Below, piece by piece: positions 22,470 to 34,300 of a stretch of DNA of 64,000 nt (within the stretch, counting starts at the first letter, position 1; the number at the start of each line of letters is the position of its first letter). The notes under the pieces are model-generated. The model saw only the letters and a program-made list of their open reading frames with translations, was not told the DNA's origin and searched no databases. This DNA comes from Oscheius dolichura (Eukaryota; Nematoda; Chromadorea; Rhabditida; Rhabditidae): assembly GCA_932521035.1 (NCBI GenBank), contig OW051494.1, positions 9,658,001-9,722,000 of the forward strand, read 5' to 3'. The position numbers and the translations under genes are program-made.

Positions 22470-22605
22470 CGAGCCACACACCCCTGCTTGGAGAGCACGT
22501 CAAGACGATTCGAACGAGCCCAGTCACAGCTCTACCGCCCGACAAAAAATCTGTAGCTCCACAAACTTTGACGGAGAATAGTTAAGTAACGCGGCGCGCG
22601 CCCGG
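22470..22605 (-). repeat. Dispersed repeat family C, truncated inverted copy
   Basis: Plus strand shows GGAGAGCACGTCAAGACGAT and CCCGACAAAAAATCTGTAGC, the complement of the family C blocks. It lies between SL1 gene 1 and the 3' end of the large receptor gene. Confidence 0.65.
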
Positions 22606-22703
22606 GTGTTTACCCACTCTAACGACTCTAAAATATCCAAAGAAAAGAACAAGACCAACAACTGCGACCACCCTATTTATCTCGCAATAGCGTATTCCAA
22701 ATA

Positions 22704-25700
22704 TCACTTCGGTGTAGTAGTTGCATTCTTCTTCGACTTCGAATTGGTTGCTGATGGCGTTGTCGTCGTTGTCGCCGCCGTCTTTTCCGTGCTTTTCGTT
22801 GTTGAAGCGGCGGCGGCTGGCGCGGCAGCGGGGCTCTTCTTATTCCAACCAAAGAAGTTTTTATAATATTCATCGGCTTTCTTGGCCTCTAGTTCTTCCC
22901 TCTCTTCGGCGGCCTTCTTGTCAATCTCCCGTTGTTTAAATTCCTCCTGGCTCAGCCACTGCTCCCCGTCCCATTTCGGATAGATATGCTCTTCTCTCCA
23001 TAATTCATCCTTCCTATCCTGTTCTCGTGCTGCTAGCCGGATTTGTGACATGCGCGGGCGGGGCGAGATCGCCTCCAGCTTGACTCGGCCCTTGTTCGGA
23101 TTCTCTCGCAACAGCTGGAGCACATCCTCGTCCGGCGCCATCGACAGATATTCCTCGGCGTATTTCATGTCCGGCCGCGGCTCTTCGTCCAGTTTGATTT
23201 TACACTTTTCCGTAAAGATGCCCTTCAGTGGAATCCTCTCCATCTTGTGCCATTCAATCGTCGGCGCCCCCTCCTTCACGGCTAGACTCCACCTTGTATA
23301 CTCAGTGTTAATGCAATCCTCAGGATAATCTTGCATGTCATAGCGAAATTCGATTTTTTCTCCAATCGACATGCTCTTCATGCGTCGGCGTAGACTTCCT
23401 GTGTGCAGAACCTCGGAATACAGTTGCGTTGCAGCATACACCCACACGACCCACGGGGTGACTGGATCCGACTTCGGATTGTAGAGCGCTTTGAAACGTC
23501 TGAAAATAAAAGATATAATGCTAAATTTTTCAATTTTCCGTAGAAGAAATTAAATAATTAAACCTTTAAAATATTTGTCTATTTCTGCTGAACAAGAAGA
23601 TATGTTTATTTTTAAAAATAAACGTCAGAATCGCGAGAAAAAGTTGATTCATCACAAAAGGGTTACTGTAAGCGCGCGCTGTTTAACGCGCGTAAACAGC
23701 GGGCGAGCAATTGCTTGGAGGCGCGCGCCAGAACAAGAAATGCATTGTTCTCTCATTTTTTGACCTTATTTATAATTTTTAAAGTAGTTTTTCGTAATCA
23801 GCACAAAATTCTAAACAAGATAAAGCTGGATATATAGCTGCTTACCGATAGAGTCCTTCGCCGAATTCGATCAAATTATCATTATCATAATTTTTCCGCC
23901 ATTTGGGATTGAGCAGAATCTTCCAGGTGCATAGAATCATATTAATCAGGATAAAATACTCGTTGCTGTCCGTGATGATGGGAATCTTGTAGCGCATGGC
24001 CAGCCAGAGCAAATGCCACCAGGGAGTCTTCCCCGGGAAAAAGAGGGAAAGCATCGGGAGTTTCAACTTCTCCGAGGTCAGCTCAATATTGCTCATTTCG
24101 ATCACTTCCTTCTTCTTGGCATTCGTCAATTTCACTTTAATCGTTTGGCATTGCAACCCGTACCCGTAATCCCCCATAAATCGTAGTGGTGGCCGAGTTG
24201 CATGGTAGCCAGATTTTTCCACTTGTATTCGGTTTTCTTCATTAAAGTTCGTGCTACAATCGTTAGTAAACTGAAAATATCCTTGTTATTAAATTATATA
24301 TCGTATTCTCTTTAATATTACAACGTTCCTCCGACGTTTACAACAAATTCTCTAGGTTACTTTAACTTTTTTCGAAAAAAAATTCACTTATTAGATTCGC
24401 CTTTTTCTGCTGAACAAGAAGATATGTTTGTTTTTGAAAATCGCGATAAAAACAGAATTCTCTAATGGGGGATACCATAAGCGCGCGCCAGAATAACGCG
24501 CGTAAATAGCGGGCGAGCTGTTCTTCGTGACGCATACGGTCTTTATATGCATTTTTCTTCCAGTTTTTGATATTTTCACAATTTTTAAATTAGTTTTTCA
24601 TAATCAGCACAAATTGCTGAATATTTTAAAGCTAATAAAGTCTGCAATATGACTCTATATTTGGCTTTGAGAGAGAGAATACGATATCTAGTCTAAAAAT
24701 GATGATCAAATTCCCACCCTTATACTGTAATCTCCCTCGGTGTGTGTTGTACTCTGCACTTCTCCTCTTTCCTTCTCAAATTTGCCATAATCCTTGACCA
24801 ATTGCCGAAATGCCTCCTCTGTTCTGTTATACTCTTCTTCCTCTTCCAGTTCTTCCTTCGTCTTCTCATGGGACCGGCCCTTCACTTCATCCTTTCCACT
24901 CTTCTCCCTCTTCTTCTTCTTCTTCTCTTGCTTGCTGTCCTTCTTTTTGTTGTCCTTTTCCTTCGTCTCCACCTTCTCGCCCGATTTGCTCGTCTTCTCC
25001 TTATTCTCCTTTTTATCCTCTTTGCTCTTCTTCTCCTTTCCACTGGCCGCCTTCTTCTCACTTCCGCTCTTATCCTTAGCACTCGTCTCTTCTTCCGTCG
25101 TCTCGCCGTTCTTCTTTTGCTCTTTTTCCCATTCGTCCAGATTTACCATTATGTATTCTTTCTTCGACGATTTGGGCACAGTGTCCGATATAGGCATCTG
25201 TACGAAGGCGAGGTCCTGGCCGCCGATAAATATCAAATGCATCCTGTTCAACTTTTCCGGATATTTCATATGGACATTCTTCTTGATTATTCCGCGGATT
25301 CTTGACAGCACCGGCTTCACCTCGGCTCCATTCAATTCCTCCTTCTTGGCGGCAATCAATTTTGCCAACTTCTTGTACAGACGCGGAATGGTACCCTGCA
25401 TCTGCAGGTAATACGTATTACCGTAGAACGTCATCTTATTGTAGGGATAGCGCTCGGCTGAAAAAAAGAGGTATTAATGGTGCAATTATCCAGAATTCAA
25501 GGCAACTTGTAACCACAAAAGATTCGCCTTTATCTGCTAATCAAGTAGATATATTTAGTTTTAAAAATGGACGTCAGAATCGCGGGAGAAATCGAATTTT
25601 CCCTGTGGGACTACTGTAGTCGCTCGCCAAATAACGCGCGTAAACAACGGGCGCGCGGTGCGAGTCGGCAGTTGAAATGGGTTTTTCTCCATTTTCTTGG

Positions 25701-28700
25701 CATTTTCCTATTTTTTTAATCTAGTTATTCTTGGTCAGCAAAAAATTCTGAACAATATACAGCTCAAAATTACCGTAATATTCCATTCGATGTTCCGGGT
25801 TTTCCAAAAACTTTTGACGCCAATTGATCACATTGTGTCTCATCAGGCCATTAACAACAATCTGGTGAAGAATGCATTCGAGATTAACTTTTTTGCCCAA
25901 TCGAGGTTCATACGTCGTTATCAATGGCTTCAGCTCATAGCCTGAAAAAAATGTTTTTCGTTCCCAAACTTGTGATTAAATGGGGCGCACTTACTGTAGC
26001 CGCCTACAGTATTCCAATAAAAAAAATTAACATACCAATCGTTCCAAAAGCATAGTCTGTATAGAATTTATAGATGAGTCTGTGTTCCCAATAATGGCGG
26101 CGATTATGGCGCCAGATTAGGAAACAGGCCGCGACGCCGACAATCACTCCTAGAGCGAGCAGGCTGCTACCAGCGATCAGGAGTATCTTCCGCCAGCCCA
26201 TGCCGGTCCCAGTCTGGGCCGTGTAAATGCCCGGATCATAATAGCAGACGCTCTTCGCTTTCCGCATGCAACCGGCTGCCATAGTAGCCGATAAAAAGTC
26301 TCCCAATTTGGTCAGCAGCGGATTCTTCTCAATGTAGACCTGCTGTTGGCCGGTACTTCCAGCCGGTTCAAATCGAGGCAACTTGGTCATTTTTAGAGAC
26401 TTCAGCTTGGGATTATTGGTGACCACCAGCTGTGTACCTGAAAAAAAGAAGGTTTAATTAACTGAAAGGAGCTGAAGAAAAAACATAATAAACTTGGAAA
26501 AATCCGCCATTTTCTCCTGATCATGAAGATATTTTTTAATTTTTGAAATGATGGTCAAAATCCAGAGAAAAATGCATTCTTAGTGCGCGGAAGCGGTCAA
26601 AATTCAAAGAGCGGGTGCGCGGGTCCCATGACGCTTCAAAAAAATCAAAATTTTGCCGGCGAAATCTGCTCTTGAAATTTGAAATGTTCGGTTCGGCGGC
26701 AAAGCCCCTTTTGGCGCCAATTTCCTGGTCCCACAGCGATTGAGATTCTCCGAGACGCTCATTTGGGTTTTTTTGACGTTTCTTGGAAATTTTAGGCTTT
26801 TTTTTTCAAATTTTCTTCTACAGTAACCCTGAAAATTAAAATCCTCACCATTTTTGCTATAAATAACCGCCAGTTCAGGAAATTCCAGCTCGGTCAGACT
26901 CGTCCCATTAATCAGAAGTTGCCCTCGAATAATGACCAGCTTCCCAACCAGCTTGGCCGTCGCCTCGTCCATGACCAGGTCGCCATCAAGTCGCGTACAG
27001 TCTCCTTCCGTTATTGTCTTACAAACCTTGTCTATAATTTAAGAATACAGTAAGAATATAAGGAAAAAAGACTCACCACAGCCAATCGCTTCAGGAGGCT
27101 CGACCTTCGCATAGCCAGTTTTGAAATAAGCCAGTGGACAGAGGTTCGGATTGTTTTTGAAGACGTGCTGCGTCGCACAGGTGGTAGTCGTCTTCTGAAG
27201 CCAGTCCAAGTCCCACAGTTCCGTGTCCTCCATGTGGATACAGCCATCTATCTGGGTAGCGCGGATCAGATCGGGAATTGAGGTGTTCTTCATATTCTTC
27301 AGGACCAAATCGCCATGGATACTTGTACAGAGGCGCAGCTCGTCGAAACTGGACAGGATGATGGATTTGCTGGTACGGCACTCGACCTTGGAGCTGTTCA
27401 GCGACGGCAGCGGAAGGGACTTGATCTTGTCGATGGTCAGCAGATCATTTCCCTCGATTATCAGCTCATGGATGGTGGCCAACAGAGGCAGAGAGAGAGT
27501 AGTCAGCTGCGCATTACGGGAGATATCCAGCCGGTCGACCTTGGTCAACTTGGGCAGATCCATTTGAGTCAGGTCCGGATTGTCGGCAATTTTGAGCTCT
27601 AAAAATTACATTTCATCATTATTCTTCTCTGAATCTTAAAAAAAACAGTACAAAGCGTTTTATGGATTACTGTAATCACACGCCTGGATATGCGCCTAAA
27701 CAGCGAGCGAACGGACCAAACCAAATAATCTTATGTGTATAAAATTCGCCTTTTTCTGCTGAACAAGATGACATGGTTCTTTTTCTAAACGGATGTCATA
27801 ATCGTGAGAAAATGTAGATTTTTTAAACGGGTTACTGCAAGCGCGCGCCGTTTAACGCGCGTAATAGCGAGCGCGCCATTGTTTGGCGGCGCGTCGGATC
27901 CCTTGTCGTGCATTTTTCTCCATTTTTTTGATATATGCACAATTTTTAAATTAGCTATTCCTGTTCAGCACAAGATTCTGAATATTTAGAGTCCAAAAAC
28001 GCTTTGTACTGTTCAATTTTAAATAAATAACTGACCAACGGCGGAAGTCAACGCGCCCAAAGCGATACTCGTCATTTTTCCACTGATTGTAAGCTGCTTA
28101 GTGGCTGACTCGAGTTTTCCGACCTTTAGCGTCAAATTCTTATCCGTAAACCATTTCGTAATGTCGGATGCCACCTCTATTTTCCGACAATAATAGTATT
28201 TATGATCGACTTGTTCTTTGGTTGTACAGTCGATGGCTGAAATTGACTGGATGAGACGAGGATGATTTAAAACGTACTGCAGGAGGCATCGAGCTGGATG
28301 GAAACTGACGAATTTGTAAAGTAGTCTTTGATATTCTCAAGCTCGTCTCCGCACAGATTTGGATTCTTGCTGATTTCCGACTTCAGCCCGTTCCCACAGA
28401 GATCCTTCCCCTTGCCGCTGGCAGTCGTATTCAGGTGGAAGCCTGTCATGTCCACGTTGATCAGTCTCAAGCAGGCAGTGTCCAGGGTCAGGTCGCCGCC
28501 GAGACGTCCTCCTTTCAGTATCAAATCTCCCTTGATCGACTGGCACTTGGCCAGAAAGGCATCCGAAACGGGCGCCGTGTAGTCTGTAGCGTTAAAGGGA
28601 TGCTGGAAGCGGCATTCTAGAAATTGAAGGTTAGGAATTAAGAAAAGAAGTGATGACGAACCATTAGGACCACTTTGAAAGCATGACTTAAAAACACTTC

Positions 28701-29618
28701 CATGTCCTCCGTCTGTTACCGCCTTTTTTATGGCCTTGATCGAAGCCGCGTCCAGCTGCGGATTGTTGTAGATTAGAATCTGTAGATCATCACCAGCACT
28801 GTGCAAGGGAGCATGTATTCTCAATGTGCCAATTTGACTTCCTGTTATACTTTGTAAGTTGGGATTGTTCCTAATACTGATGAAAATTTCATCTGAAAAG
28901 AATGGATTACTTCAACGAGAAAAGAGAAGATGCTTGGTTAAAACTTATGCGCTTATGTGGTTCTTTGACTTGTAAAAGCGAGACCGTGAAAGTTCACAAA
29001 ATTTTCAAACAATTAGTCGTGAACGTGCGGTCGTCTATGGGTCGTTACATTAAATTGGCGGGTAAAATTAAAAGCGGACGCTTGGTCACAAAAAGTCAAC
29101 AAAATTTCTAAAAATTGTTTGTGAACGTGCGGTCCTCTATGGAATAAAACGAGTCACTTACTATTTGGCACATTCTTTCCATCCCACATCTTGATGGCGC
29201 CAAAGTCGATCTTTTTGACATCATCATTGCTATCCATTATAATGGCTCCGTGAATTTCGGTAAAGCCTTGCCCAAGAAATGGGTTGAGAGTAGTATCCTT
29301 AGCTTGTGAGAAAATTAATGTGACACGTGCTACGGCATTGCCCAACATGATCGAGCTTTTCTTACATGGATTTGGATTAGTGTCCACCAACGGGAAGTCG
29401 CCAATAATAATTGCGTCACAATTGGGAGCTCCTGGTGGCGCGGGTGCTGCGAGTACTGTAGCCGTGAAAGTCGTTGTAGCTGCCGGTGCTGTAGTGGTTA
29501 TCGTCGTCGTTGTAGTGGTTATAGTTGTCGTAGTTACTGCTGGTACTGTAGTTATTGAAGTTGTTGTTGCTGCGGTTGTAATAGCAGCCAAAGTAGCCAA
29601 AAGAAGCCAGAGAACCAT
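22704..29618 (-). CDS. Large single-pass membrane protein with receptor L-domain-like repeats
   Basis: Exons (minus): 29618-29162, 28892-28662, 28616-28278, 28236-28036, 27598-27077, 27031-26849, 26437-26036, 25941-25774, 25457-24718, 24270-23846, 23499-22704; 4464 nt, about 1487 aa, every junction in phase (mostly phase 1). A signal peptide (MVLWLLLATLAAITTA) and a Thr-rich stretch precede several Cys-bounded repeats with blocks such as SIHGDLVLKN, IDGCIHMEDT, LDGDLVMDEA and NNPNLCPLAYF, typical of the receptor L domains in nematode insulin/EGF-receptor-like (irld) proteins. One transmembrane helix lies at about 730-754 (ILLIAGSSLLALGVIVGVAA). The cytoplasmic part of about 730 aa includes a Lys/Glu-rich coil, a conserved-looking block, and an Ala/Thr-rich tail; no kinase motif is present. 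A ligand-binding or decoy role is inferred. The exon 9 to 10 join (GTGGGA donor) is the weakest; the model might be two genes split there. Confidence 0.75.
23568..23830 (-). repeat. Intronic repeat family D, receptor intron 10
   Basis: Plus-strand core GGGTTACTGTAAGCGCGCGC then AACGCGCGTAAACAGCGGGC, left end TCTATTTCTGCTGAACAAGA, right end CGTAATCAGCACAAAATTCT. The ends are imperfect inverted repeats around TGCTGA. Fills most of a 346-nt intron. Confidence 0.8.
24396..24645 (-). repeat. Intronic repeat family D, receptor intron 9
   Basis: Left end CGCCTTTTTCTGCTGAACAA, core AAGCGCGCGCCAGAATAACG and CGTAAATAGCGGGCGAGCTG, right end TCATAATCAGCACAAATTGC. Same orientation as the other copies relative to the host gene. 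Confidence 0.8.
25520..25765 (-). repeat. Intronic repeat family D, receptor intron 8
   Basis: Left end CGCCTTTATCTGCTAATCAA, core AACGCGCGTAAACAACGGGC, right end TTGGTCAGCAAAAAATTCTG. It occupies about three quarters of the intron. Confidence 0.8.
26485..26600 (-). repeat. Family D repeat, diverged partial copy, receptor intron 6
   Basis: CCGCCATTTTCTCCTGATCA and GAAGATATTTTTTAATTTTT align with the family D left end; the GC-rich core is only faintly preserved. Confidence 0.45.
27655..28005 (-). repeat. Family D repeats, one complete and one partial, receptor intron 4
   Basis: A partial core (ATTACTGTAATCACACGCCT, GCCTAAACAGCGAGCGAACG) is followed by a full copy from about 27740: CGCCTTTTTCTGCTGAACAA, TACTGCAAGCGCGCGCCGTT, TTCCTGTTCAGCACAAGATT. 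The sequence TACAAAGCGTTTT near 27650 recurs inverted near 28000. Confidence 0.7.
28900..29150. other. Receptor intron 1 with a short internal duplication
   Basis: TCACAAAATTTTC-type sequence followed by GTGAACGTGCGGTC occurs twice (near 29020 and 29120). The plus-strand ORF at 28902-29111 is inside the intron and is not supported as a gene. Confidence 0.4.
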
Positions 29619-29840
29619 CTTTCCAGCCAGAGAGCAAAGACAATGAATGACTGGAGAAGTCTGGCAACTGGCTTATGGCTGACTGTGTCGAAACGCGTTA
29701 ACTTCATTTGAATATTGGGGGTTTTGGTCAGGTTACGGTTGATTTTCGTCGATTTTTCGAGAAAAATAAACCAACTCGACCTTTTCTGACAAAATCCAAG
29801 TAAAAGGAGAGAAACCTCCCGGAAAAAGAGGGTTACTCCC

Positions 29841-31045
29841 GGAGGCCAGGACTTAGTTCCCCAGGAACTAAGTCCGGAATTCCAGAAAAGGCTATAAAAT
29901 CATTGTTTGTTGTATTTTCAACCGTATTTTTTTCATGTTTAACTGATTTATTTGTGTCGTGTGACAATGAATCTTTTCATCTTATCAACATATTGTCAGA
30001 TCATTTGTTTTCCAATGCATTATAATGTTAATGTATATTTGCTTAAAAGCGACTTTGTCTATATTGAAAGCGAATTTGAGTAGCTTGTCGGGGCCGATTT
30101 ATTGCTTCTCATAAACTTTTTGCGCTTTTACTTAGCAAAATATCCGCTTTTTACCGAACTCGGTGCTTGTGACTGTCTATGTGTTGATTTCTTGTTGTCA
30201 AGTTACTTATATTGTCTTTATTTGCTCATGATAATCCTCTATCTCGTACAGAAAGTAGTCTATTATTTGCAGAAATGAGCTTGGGACCCAACAACCAACC
30301 CGATGGAATATTAACATTAGTAAATATTTAAGAAGGACTACGATTACACGAAATCATTGAAGTAATTCTCCAACAAAAAGATGACATCACTTTTTAAAAA
30401 AACGGAACCGCACTTGAAGTACGCCAAATTCACGATTGGCTAATGAACAGATTCACCTCATGCAAGCTACGGTATGGTACTTTATATTCGAGAAGAACCA
30501 CATAATTTAGAAAATACATTTTGCTCATATTCTACCTGGTCTATCAAATACTCCAGCTAAGTGTAACGTTAATCGAATTGATTTACTTGGCCGAATTTTT
30601 CCTCGAACACCTGCAACATCTCGGCACATTTTCCGCGCTCCTAAGCATCATGGTATCTATCAAAATATTTCAAATCGTGGTCAGTTTTCTCATTCGCTCC
30701 TTAGACTTACTTGAATTCGTTTACCTTCAGATGGGATATGGGTACTCCACCTTATCGAACACCACTCCTGCAAAGCCACAGCCAAGAGCTTCGCAGCCGT
30801 ACTCTTCGCGTTCCATATCGACTACAAGAAGAAGCGTCAATTGAAGTGAATATAAAACATTACAGTCTCATCATTGTCACTGCTAATAAAATATGGATAA
30901 ACCATATGAATAGCCTCAAAGCAAGAATATCGGAAAAAATAATGCTGAACCGCTGACTAATTCTGCACAATACAGTTTTTTGCATAGTTACATCAAGCGG
31001 GAATAAACCGGTACTTAGTTCCCGGGGAACTAAGTCCTGGCCTCC
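29841..31045. mobile_element. 1.2-kb terminal-inverted-repeat transposon with 9-bp target duplication
   Basis: The ends GGAGGCCAGGACTTAGTTCC (left) and GGAACTAAGTCCTGGCCTCC (right) are exact complements, and the inverted similarity continues for about 16 more bases. Both sides are flanked by the direct repeat GTTACTCCC (29832-29840 and 31046-31054). A 9-bp duplication fits Mutator-like elements better than Tc1/mariner (TA) or hAT (8 bp). The interior is AT-rich; only short broken frames remain, so the copy is non-autonomous or dead. Each end also contains an internal palindrome ACTTAGTTCC/GGAACTAAGT. Confidence 0.88.
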
Positions 31046-31175
31046 GTTACTCCCGGAAAAAGGTACTTCCTCCTTTTTTACGGGTGCCGGCGCGCGGGCT
31101 ACCGTATACTGAACAGGATCTGACCGTTATTCTGTTTTCCACATAAAATTGGTCAAATCCGCTCTAGACGCGCAA

Positions 31176-33350
31176 ATGATTAGTGAGCTTTACCGGGTTA
31201 TTACCGGACCGGATTCTGTCCGGGAAAGCGATTCATTCTATCGTTTGCTGCTCTCTCTGATGGTTCAACAGCTGAAGTCTCCAAGCAACGGACCCACTGG
31301 CGATGCCAACAACCCGAAAGTTGGCTATGTCTTCTACAACTTTCACTCGGTGACTCTGCCTCGTTCCGGCATCGAGAATCTCATCCAATTTGTGAGTTTA
31401 ACCTTGTTTGCTTGCTGGTTATGCTGGCCAACATTGGCGCCTGTTTGAGTCAAAGTTTTCTACATTGTTACCTTGTCTCCGTTGCCTGTGGACGGCCGAT
31501 AGACGTCAGCCAACCACTTGCGCGGGAAAGTGCGGGCGGCGCACCATTCCATCCATCTGGTCGCTTCAGCAAATGTTTGATGGTGTTGCGCTGTTTGCTA
31601 TGGCTCTTCTGAGTCCATTTTACACCAGTATAGGGGTTTCTGGGTGTCTCCGTACGCGCGCAGCGGTTCTCATAGCCTACCGACCAAATGCTACCTTCCA
31701 ATGGCCCGCGCTCTTTTTGTAGGCTTCCCACTTTTGTGCGCTTGGCATCAACTGATAGAGAATTTTGCGCTCTTTCAGACGGTGCCATCGGAAAAATGGT
31801 AGAGTGCAGCAAGAAAAAGTTATAGGCGATGCGAGCGCGCGTTCATTCGAATTCGTCAACCGACTTTCAAAATTTGTTCGGTGGCCAATTGAATCAAAAG
31901 AGCGACCGCTACAATTCGAACAATGGCCTAATCCTTCAACTGGTAATTTCAGGTGACCTCGCAGTTGGCGCTGACCCTTCTGCGCTTCTTCTTCTGCTGT
32001 GATGCCCGTCACACCCCTGACGACGTGATCCGTCTGATGGAGGAGAATAAAAACTGTGAAGTGCTGCAGATCAGCAACCAGCAGTCGGCCAGCGGCTTCG
32101 AGGAGGAGATTTCCAAGCGAGCTCTCAACGTGGTAGCCGGCATCGAGTCCGGCCTGCTGGTTCTCGTCACGGATGAGGGAAATTACCACCTGCTCTTCGA
32201 TGAACTGGGAGACGACTGGGACATGGGCATCTTCCACCCGGCCGACACTGATCCCGCCTTCCACAGCCTGGCGGATATTGCCATCCAGCTGCCCATCGAC
32301 AAGGAACAGGAGGAGACGGAGCCACTGGCCCTGCAGGAGGACACCGCTAGCAAGCAGATGCACGAATTGAAGAGGACTCTGATGAAGATGCTGGAGAGGA
32401 TGAAGGAGATCAACAAGAAGGTAGCCGAGCAGCCGGTGAAGAAGGCCACGGACTACGTGGTGAAGGTAGCCGTCAAGAAGGAGGACGATGTGCCAAAGAA
32501 GAGCGGATGGGAGGACGCCCACAAGAGGGAGAACAACGGATGGGACGGCGACGACAGGAAGGAGACCGGATGGGACGACGACGACTACGTGAAGGAGGAG
32601 GAGACGATGCCGAAGGCGGGCCTCGGATGGGACAGCTTCCCGGCCGCGGATCTCGGACTGAAAACTTCTGGCTGGGATGAAGAAGTGCACAAGGAGATGG
32701 AAGCGGAGAAGGCCTGGATGAGTGCCGCCGGTCCCTTTCCCCCGGCCCAGCAGGAGAGGAAGAATCCCTTTGGCGGGAATCCCTTCGAAGCCAAGTCGAA
32801 GAAGCAGGGAGGCGCCCCGAAGATGGCCGCCCCTCCTCTCGTGAGGGCCCCCTCCTTCAACCACCGTCACGAGCATTTCGAGCCGAGAGTCCAGGAGGAC
32901 GGAAACCACATGGCGCAGCGCGGAGAAGGCCCCTTTGGCTACCACCACCAGCAGCCGCAACCGGCGCCGTGGAAAGAAGCAAGGAACCCGTTTGGAGGAG
33001 GCGTCGCCACCCCGGGACCCCAGTCGCCTTTCAGAGGAGGAACAGCCCCCTCGCCGTCGAAGATCGCCGGCGGACCGAACTTCCGGAAGCCCGGACCCCA
33101 GTGTCCCCAGTGGGAGGACAGGAGCCACCGCGCCTCGGACAGCTGCCCCCTCTGGCATCCCTTCAAGCAGTGCCTGTCAGTTTCCCTGCCCTTTTCGTTC
33201 ATCTAATCATTCAATTTCAGGTTCTACCCGATGTGCCGCGCCACCGCTGCCAACTGTGGCTACGCCCATCCCTTCTGCACCGACGGCGAATGCCAGTGCC
33301 CCGGCCAGATCCGCGACGCACAGCTCAACCACTTCGCCGGCTTCGACTAG
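31176..33350 (+). CDS. CCCH zinc-finger protein, Nab2/ZC3H14-like finger at the C-terminus
   Basis: Exons 31176-31391, 31953-33175, 33221-33350; 1569 nt, 522 aa, phases agree. The C-terminus across the last junction reads LWHPFKQC then LFYPMC, ATAANCGYAHPFC: a C-x5-C-x6-C-x3-H finger of the kind found in poly(A)-binding Nab2/ZC3H14 proteins, preceded by a partial one. The middle is disordered, with GW repeats (KKSGW, RENNGW, KETGW, GLGW, KTSGW) and NPFGG repeats (ERKNPFGGNPF, ARNPFGGG). The N-terminal about 200 residues have no family I recognise. A nuclear RNA-binding role is inferred from the finger; the GW motifs might contact silencing or deadenylation factors. AATAAA follows the stop at about 33391. 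The gene starts about 120 bp after the transposon at 31045; an upstream first exon could have been displaced by it. Confidence 0.75.
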
Positions 33351-33559
33351 TGCCGCCGCCTCCGGCCGTTTTTCTTTTATTTTTGCGTGTCTAATAAAAA
33401 ACAACGCTTTCGCTCGGCGAAATCAATGGCAAAAAAAGCCACAATCCAAGCCAGTGAATAAATATAAAATTTTAAAGTTTTCGTGTTTTTTGCTTGTGGA
33501 ATTTCATGAAATGCTTCTAGTCTACCGTAACCAAGAGTTGATCAATTCATCTGCTCATT

Positions 33560-34300
33560 TATTGAAGATTTGCCTTCTGATTTCATCTTGTTCTCGAATG
33601 GTTTGCTTGAAATGGCCTCTTACCGTATTCTACCCCTAAAAACTCGGAGTTTATCCACACAACTGGCATCCTACCGTATTAATTCCACAACTTTTCGAAA
33701 AGTACGGTATTCTATTGTCAAAACTCGATCCTTACTGTACTTTTTCCCGGAAAACTTTCATCCTCTCCAGGTCTATTTTTATGAATGACCGAAGCGAACT
33801 GAAGAAAGGAGACAATAAAGTGAAAACTAGGAGGAGGACGACAGGTAAGGCGGAGACGTGGAGGATGAGGCAGTCGAGGAGGAGGGAGACGAGGAGGAGG
33901 GATAGTTAGGAGTGAGATGACGAATAGAGGCGGGTGACTCTCGACTTCCAGTAGGGAAGAGCGGTGTTTGTGGACTCCCAAAGGACTCCCAGTCTCTAAT
34001 CACCATGGCAGTTTAAAGGGTATTTAGTCTTCAATCTGGCGCCATGCTATGGTCTAACATGGCCTACCCAGTAGAGGAGGACTAACGAATAAACAAGATT
34101 ATTTCCTGGTACTGGGGAAATTCTAACTTTTTAAACATTAAAAAACAACAAAAAACCATCAACAAAATGAGAAAATTCCAGTTGGAATGTAGAAAAGACG
34201 GGGCAACGCCTGAAATTACCGTATTTCCTTGAAGGAGCGTGTGACTTACCTTTGAAACATAAAAAAACATCACGATAAAGACAAAAAATACAAGGAGAAA
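33560..34300. other. Intergenic stretch with a decayed mini-exon unit
   Basis: Between 34160 and 34265 the minus strand carries a CAGGCGTTGCCCCGTCTTTT unit, ATTCCAACTGGAATTTTC and a TTTCAAAG/GTAAG donor, as in array F1. Nothing else is supported in 33.56-34.1 kb. Confidence 0.4.

Noticed and set aside
24742-25411. Three long plus-strand ORFs opposite receptor exon 9
   Set aside because: Shadow frames of the Lys/Glu-rich coding exon (complement of AAG/GAG repeats gives Leu/Ser/Phe). The minus-strand frame joins in phase with ten other exons.
30300-30960. Coding frames inside the TIR transposon
   Set aside because: Only short frames interrupted by stops, and no DDE-type motif could be seen. 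I keep the element as non-autonomous.
31677-33158. 493-codon minus-strand ORF opposite the CCCH gene
   Set aside because: Antisense shadow. The plus-strand frame has the zinc finger, in-phase introns and a polyadenylation signal.
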